From Nanobdellota archaeon (lineage in GTDB: Archaea; Nanobdellota; Nanobdellia; Pacearchaeales; UBA12030): 7,601 bases of DNA. Positions within the stretch are counted from its first letter, which is position 1, and each line of letters opens with the position of its first letter. The stretch lies in NCBI GenBank assembly GCA_022572525.1, contig JACZVS010000022.1:1-7601 (forward strand). Direction: 5' to 3'. The translations under genes were made by a program, and so were the position numbers. The notes under the pieces were generated by a model, which saw only the letters and a list, made by a program, of their open reading frames with translations, ran no database searches and was not told where the DNA came from. Below, piece by piece: positions 5,336 to 7,601 of this stretch.

Positions 5336-6577
5336 TTATGCTCTTACATAAGCAGGAACAGCTGCCTTGTAAACTTCCAAGTGCCTTTTAGCAACGACAC
5401 TTAATCCACTCCATTCTCTTACATTCTGCCCTGCATTTTTGCTGAACTTAATCCTTTCTTCTGGATGCGTAATTAAGTGGTATATCGCATCTGAAAAAGC
5501 AGAGTAGTCAAGGGTAACAGGAAATCTTTCATAGTTTTTTGGATTTACAAGAACCCCCACAGGAGGCACAGTGATGCCATTTCTACTAATCCCTCCGACT
5601 TGCTCTGTCATGCCTTCAATTGCAGACGCAACACAAGGAACTCCACATTCTATTCCCATCTGCACACTACCAGAAGTGCTTTCTTCTGTATGTGGCCATG
5701 CTAGTAGGTCAGAAGCAGACATAGCTCTTCTTATCCCCTCTCCATTCCTTGGATGGATATCTTCTCTAAACATAATAGTTTCTCTTATAGGGGAAGTTGC
5801 TATAGCTCTTTGAACCTGGGCATAGTATTCTTCATGTGCAGGATCTCTATATTTTCCTGTAATAAAAAGTTTGACCTCTAATCCTTTTTTAGAGGTCCTC
5901 TCATAAACCCTTGGCCAAATATCTTCTACAAGTTCAAGAGTTCCTTTATTCGGCTGAATAAATGTTGGGTGGCCAACTATAATGCCTTCTAACCCAAATT
6001 CTTTTTTGCATTCCTCTTTGTCTAACTCTATTCCTTCTCTACTCCAGTGAGGAATGACTTCAAATCTTCTTTCAACCTCTCCTTCAGTAAGTCCTAAATT
6101 ATTTGCAAGGGCAGCTCTTTGCACGTAAGCGTGCACTATTGTGTTGGCAGCTCTTTCGCTAGCCTCTCTCATAAACCAGTTTTGATGCTCTCCCTGTACT
6201 GTGTAAACGCTATGAGCTGTGACAATAACAGGCACAGGAGAAACTTCAAGAAATCTAATTAAATCTTTGTTCCAGAGATCTCGTCTTGCCTCATTCTCAT
6301 ACTCTGTCCAAAGTGCATATTCATGTTGAACATGCACAACATCATACCCCTTTGCTCTTACAAAGTTTGCCAACATCTTTGGCCACTGGCTATTCTTGAC
6401 ATCTACTACTTTATGGACTTCTATACCCCAGTTAGGATCTGGATTATCCTTTGTTCTCGTGATGACCTCTGTTTCTACTCCTTCTTTTTTGAGAGCAGTA
6501 GCAAGCATCCAAGTGTAAACTCCTATCCCACAATCTGGATCGTAGCTTGAAACGAGAGCTACTCTTGGGTTCCTCAT
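5336..6577 (-). CDS. GT4-type glycosyltransferase (glycosyl transferases group 1)
   Basis: 413 residues, normal length for the two-domain GT-B fold; probably cytoplasmic, transferring a sugar from a nucleotide donor onto a glycan, lipid or protein precursor. Seen in the acceptor half: ALVSSYDPDCGIGVYT (7-22, the CGIG-type Gly loop), VVHVQHEY (80-87) and PVIVTAHSVY (115-124). In the donor half: FEVIPHW (172-178), HPTFIQPNKGTLEL (203-216, with the phosphate-binding Lys211) and the block 294-325 containing HTEESTSGS, then ECGVPCVAS and GMTEQVGG. Odd: in the EX7E position, Glu298 is matched by Gln306 rather than a second Glu. Donor and acceptor cannot be told from sequence. It is the first gene of the minus-strand block and diverges from TyrRS. 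A role in N-glycan or surface polysaccharide synthesis is inferred from the secreted neighbours. Confidence 0.9.
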   Translation of the reverse strand: MRNPRVALVSSYDPDCGIGVYTWMLATALKKEGVETEVITRTKDNPDPNWGIEVHKVVDVKNSQWPKMLANFVRAKGYDVVHVQHEYALWTEYENEARRDLWNKDLIRFLEVSPVPVIVTAHSVYTVQGEHQNWFMREASERAANTIVHAYVQRAALANNLGLTEGEVERRFEVIPHWSREGIELDKEECKKEFGLEGIIVGHPTFIQPNKGTLELVEDIWPRVYERTSKKGLEVKLFITGKYRDPAHEEYYAQVQRAIATSPIRETIMFREDIHPRNGEGIRRAMSASDLLAWPHTEESTSGSVQMGIECGVPCVASAIEGMTEQVGGISRNGITVPPVGVLVNPKNYERFPVTLDYSAFSDAIYHLITHPEERIKFSKNAGQNVREWSGLSVVAKRHLEVYKAAVPAYVRA

Positions 6578-6601
6578 TCTTATACTCTAAGGTAAAAATG
6601 C

Positions 6602-6609
6602 CTTAAAAA
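6602..6609 (-). promoter_or_regulatory. TATA-like element of the glycosyltransferase gene
   Basis: TTTTTAAG on the minus strand is centred about 28 bases before the ATG at 6577, and CAAAACC upstream is a weak BRE candidate. It predicts a leaderless or nearly leaderless transcript. It shares the 75-base divergent region with the TyrRS promoter. Confidence 0.45.
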
Positions 6610-6617
6610 GGTTTTGA

Positions 6618-6631
6618 GAAAGGTTTAAATT
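6618..6631 (+). promoter_or_regulatory. BRE/TATA promoter of the TyrRS gene
   Basis: GAAAGG followed by TTTAAATT (6624-6631) is centred 25 bases before the ATG at 6653. This predicts initiation at or within a base or two of the start codon, so the mRNA should be leaderless; no Shine-Dalgarno is present. The first ten bases match the promoter at 1012-1021 exactly. Confidence 0.65.
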
Positions 6632-6652
6632 TGGTTATACTCTCTTCACATT

Positions 6653-7601
6653 ATGGATGTGCAAAAGAGGTTTGAGTTGATTAAAAGAGGGGTGGAGGAG
6701 GTAGTTACAGAGAAAGAGCTTCATTCTTTGTTAGAAAAGAAAAAGTCTCCTATTGTGTATCATGGTTTTGAACCTTCTGGCACAAATTTCCACATTGGGT
6801 ACCTGATTGGCATTAAAAAACATATAGAATTTCAGAAAGCCGGCCTCAAGCTAAAAATCTTACTCGCAGATTTTCATGCCCTCTTAAATGAAAAAGGCAG
6901 TTTGGAAAAAATAAGAAAAGTCGCAAAACTGTACGAAGCCGGCTTTGCGGCCCTTGGAGTTAATATGAAAAAAGCAGACCTTATTCTTGGTTCTTCTTTT
7001 CAATTAAAACCAGAATATTTCGAAGATGTCATGAAGCTTTCACTTAGAGTTAGATATTTACGTGCTAAAAGAAGTATGGATCTTGTTGGGAGAAAGGATG
7101 ACGATCCTCATGTATCTCAATTTCTTTATCCACTAATGCAAACAGTCGATATGAAGCATCTTAATGTAGATATTGCTTTTGGAGATTTTGCTCAAAGGAA
7201 ACTCCATATGCTGGCTCGGGAGGAATTATCTAAAATAGGATATAAAAAAACACCAATAGCTATCCACCATGCCACAATGCTTAGCTTAAAAGGAGCGATA
7301 AGAGTAATGTCTTCCTCTCTCCCACAAACTACTATTATGATAGATGAAAATCCTGATGAAATCAAAAGGAAAATCAGTAATGCTTTCTGTCCGGAAAAGC
7401 AACTTATAGACAATACAATGTTACAGATCTGCAAGCACATTATTTTCGGATGGAGAAAAGAATTAAAGATCGAAAGAGAAAGAAAATATGGGGGAGATAT
7501 CTCTTTTAAGAGCTACTCAGAACTGGAAAATGCTTATGGGGAAGGAAGTTTACACCCCTCTGACCTAAAGAACGCGACAGCAAATATGCTAATCAAGATT
7601 C
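6653..7601 (+). CDS. tyrS: Tyrosyl-tRNA synthetase, archaeal/eukaryotic type, 3' end cut by window edge
   Basis: Class I synthetase attaching tyrosine to tRNA-Tyr. 316 residues are visible, with no stop before the window edge. Alignment from memory to the 306-residue Methanocaldococcus jannaschii enzyme suggests only the last residues are missing. Seen: YHGFEPSG (36-43), the HIGH-type motif as HIGY (47-50), ILLADFHALLNEKG (69-82), YPLMQTVD (159-166) and AQRKLHMLARE (180-190). These retain the tyrosine-binding Tyr36, Tyr159, Gln163, Asp166 and Gln181. The C-terminal anticodon-binding part is clear: AFCPEKQ, KYGGDISFKSY, LHPSDLKNA. HIGY resembles the eukaryotic variant. Odd: the KMSSS loop reads RVMSSSLP (217-224), so the usual first Lys is Val and no Lys follows the serines. 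The ATG at 6653 is fixed by the TATA box 25 bases upstream and by good N-terminal alignment. Confidence 0.95.
   Translation, partial: MDVQKRFELIKRGVEEVVTEKELHSLLEKKKSPIVYHGFEPSGTNFHIGYLIGIKKHIEFQKAGLKLKILLADFHALLNEKGSLEKIRKVAKLYEAGFAALGVNMKKADLILGSSFQLKPEYFEDVMKLSLRVRYLRAKRSMDLVGRKDDDPHVSQFLYPLMQTVDMKHLNVDIAFGDFAQRKLHMLAREELSKIGYKKTPIAIHHATMLSLKGAIRVMSSSLPQTTIMIDENPDEIKRKISNAFCPEKQLIDNTMLQICKHIIFGWRKELKIERERKYGGDISFKSYSELENAYGEGSLHPSDLKNATANMLIKI

Overview
The window looks like a piece of an AT-rich archaeal chromosome. The evidence is the C-terminal part of the large subunit of the archaea-specific DNA polymerase D, an archaeal/eukaryotic-type tyrosyl-tRNA synthetase, and archaeal TATA boxes about 25-30 bases upstream of most start codons. 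The compact layout, the tiny lysine/arginine-rich gene and the small surface proteins would fit a DPANN-type or other small-genome archaeon, but that placement is inference. No rRNA, tRNA, CRISPR array, transposase or integrase is visible, and no gene-free stretch exceeds 300 bases.

Layout. Bases 2-964 (+) hold the end of polD DP2, with the catalytic DGD motif, a C-terminal zinc ribbon and a probable PCNA-binding PIP box at the extreme C-terminus. Bases about 992-1291 (+) form a self-contained short transcription unit: promoter, leader with an 11-bp hairpin, consensus Shine-Dalgarno, a 30-residue protein that is 57% Lys/Arg, then three consecutive hairpins, the last followed by a T run. Bases 1292-6577 (-) carry five co-oriented genes. 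In transcription order they are a GT4-type glycosyltransferase, a small membrane-anchored OB-fold protein, a secreted seven-bladed FG-GAP beta-propeller, a secreted transglutaminase-like protein, and a TctA/DUF112-type membrane transporter broken by a one-base frameshift. Bases 6653-7601 (+) hold TyrRS, running off the right edge and lacking only its last residues. It diverges from the glycosyltransferase across a 75-base promoter region.

How the genes work together. The two ends are housekeeping (replication, translation). The minus-strand block is an envelope/surface set: sugar transfer in the cytoplasm, two exported proteins (one adhesive or structural, one transglutaminase/protease-like), a membrane-tethered OB domain and a multi-pass permease. 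Most of these genes have their own TATA box, so they form a neighbourhood of short units. Only the transglutaminase-TctA pair (8-base gap) looks tightly co-transcribed.

The most unusual part is the 30-residue gene. Its neighbours appear leaderless or nearly so, whereas it has a long folded leader, a strong ribosome binding site, and a stop codon sitting in the loop of a perfect 9-bp hairpin. It could be a nucleoid-condensing peptide, a tiny ribosome-associated protein, or a dual-function RNA. Other points are substitutions at textbook active-site positions in DP2 (Asn to Asp next to DGD), TyrRS (KMSSS reads VMSSS) and the glycosyltransferase (second Glu of EX7E reads Gln).
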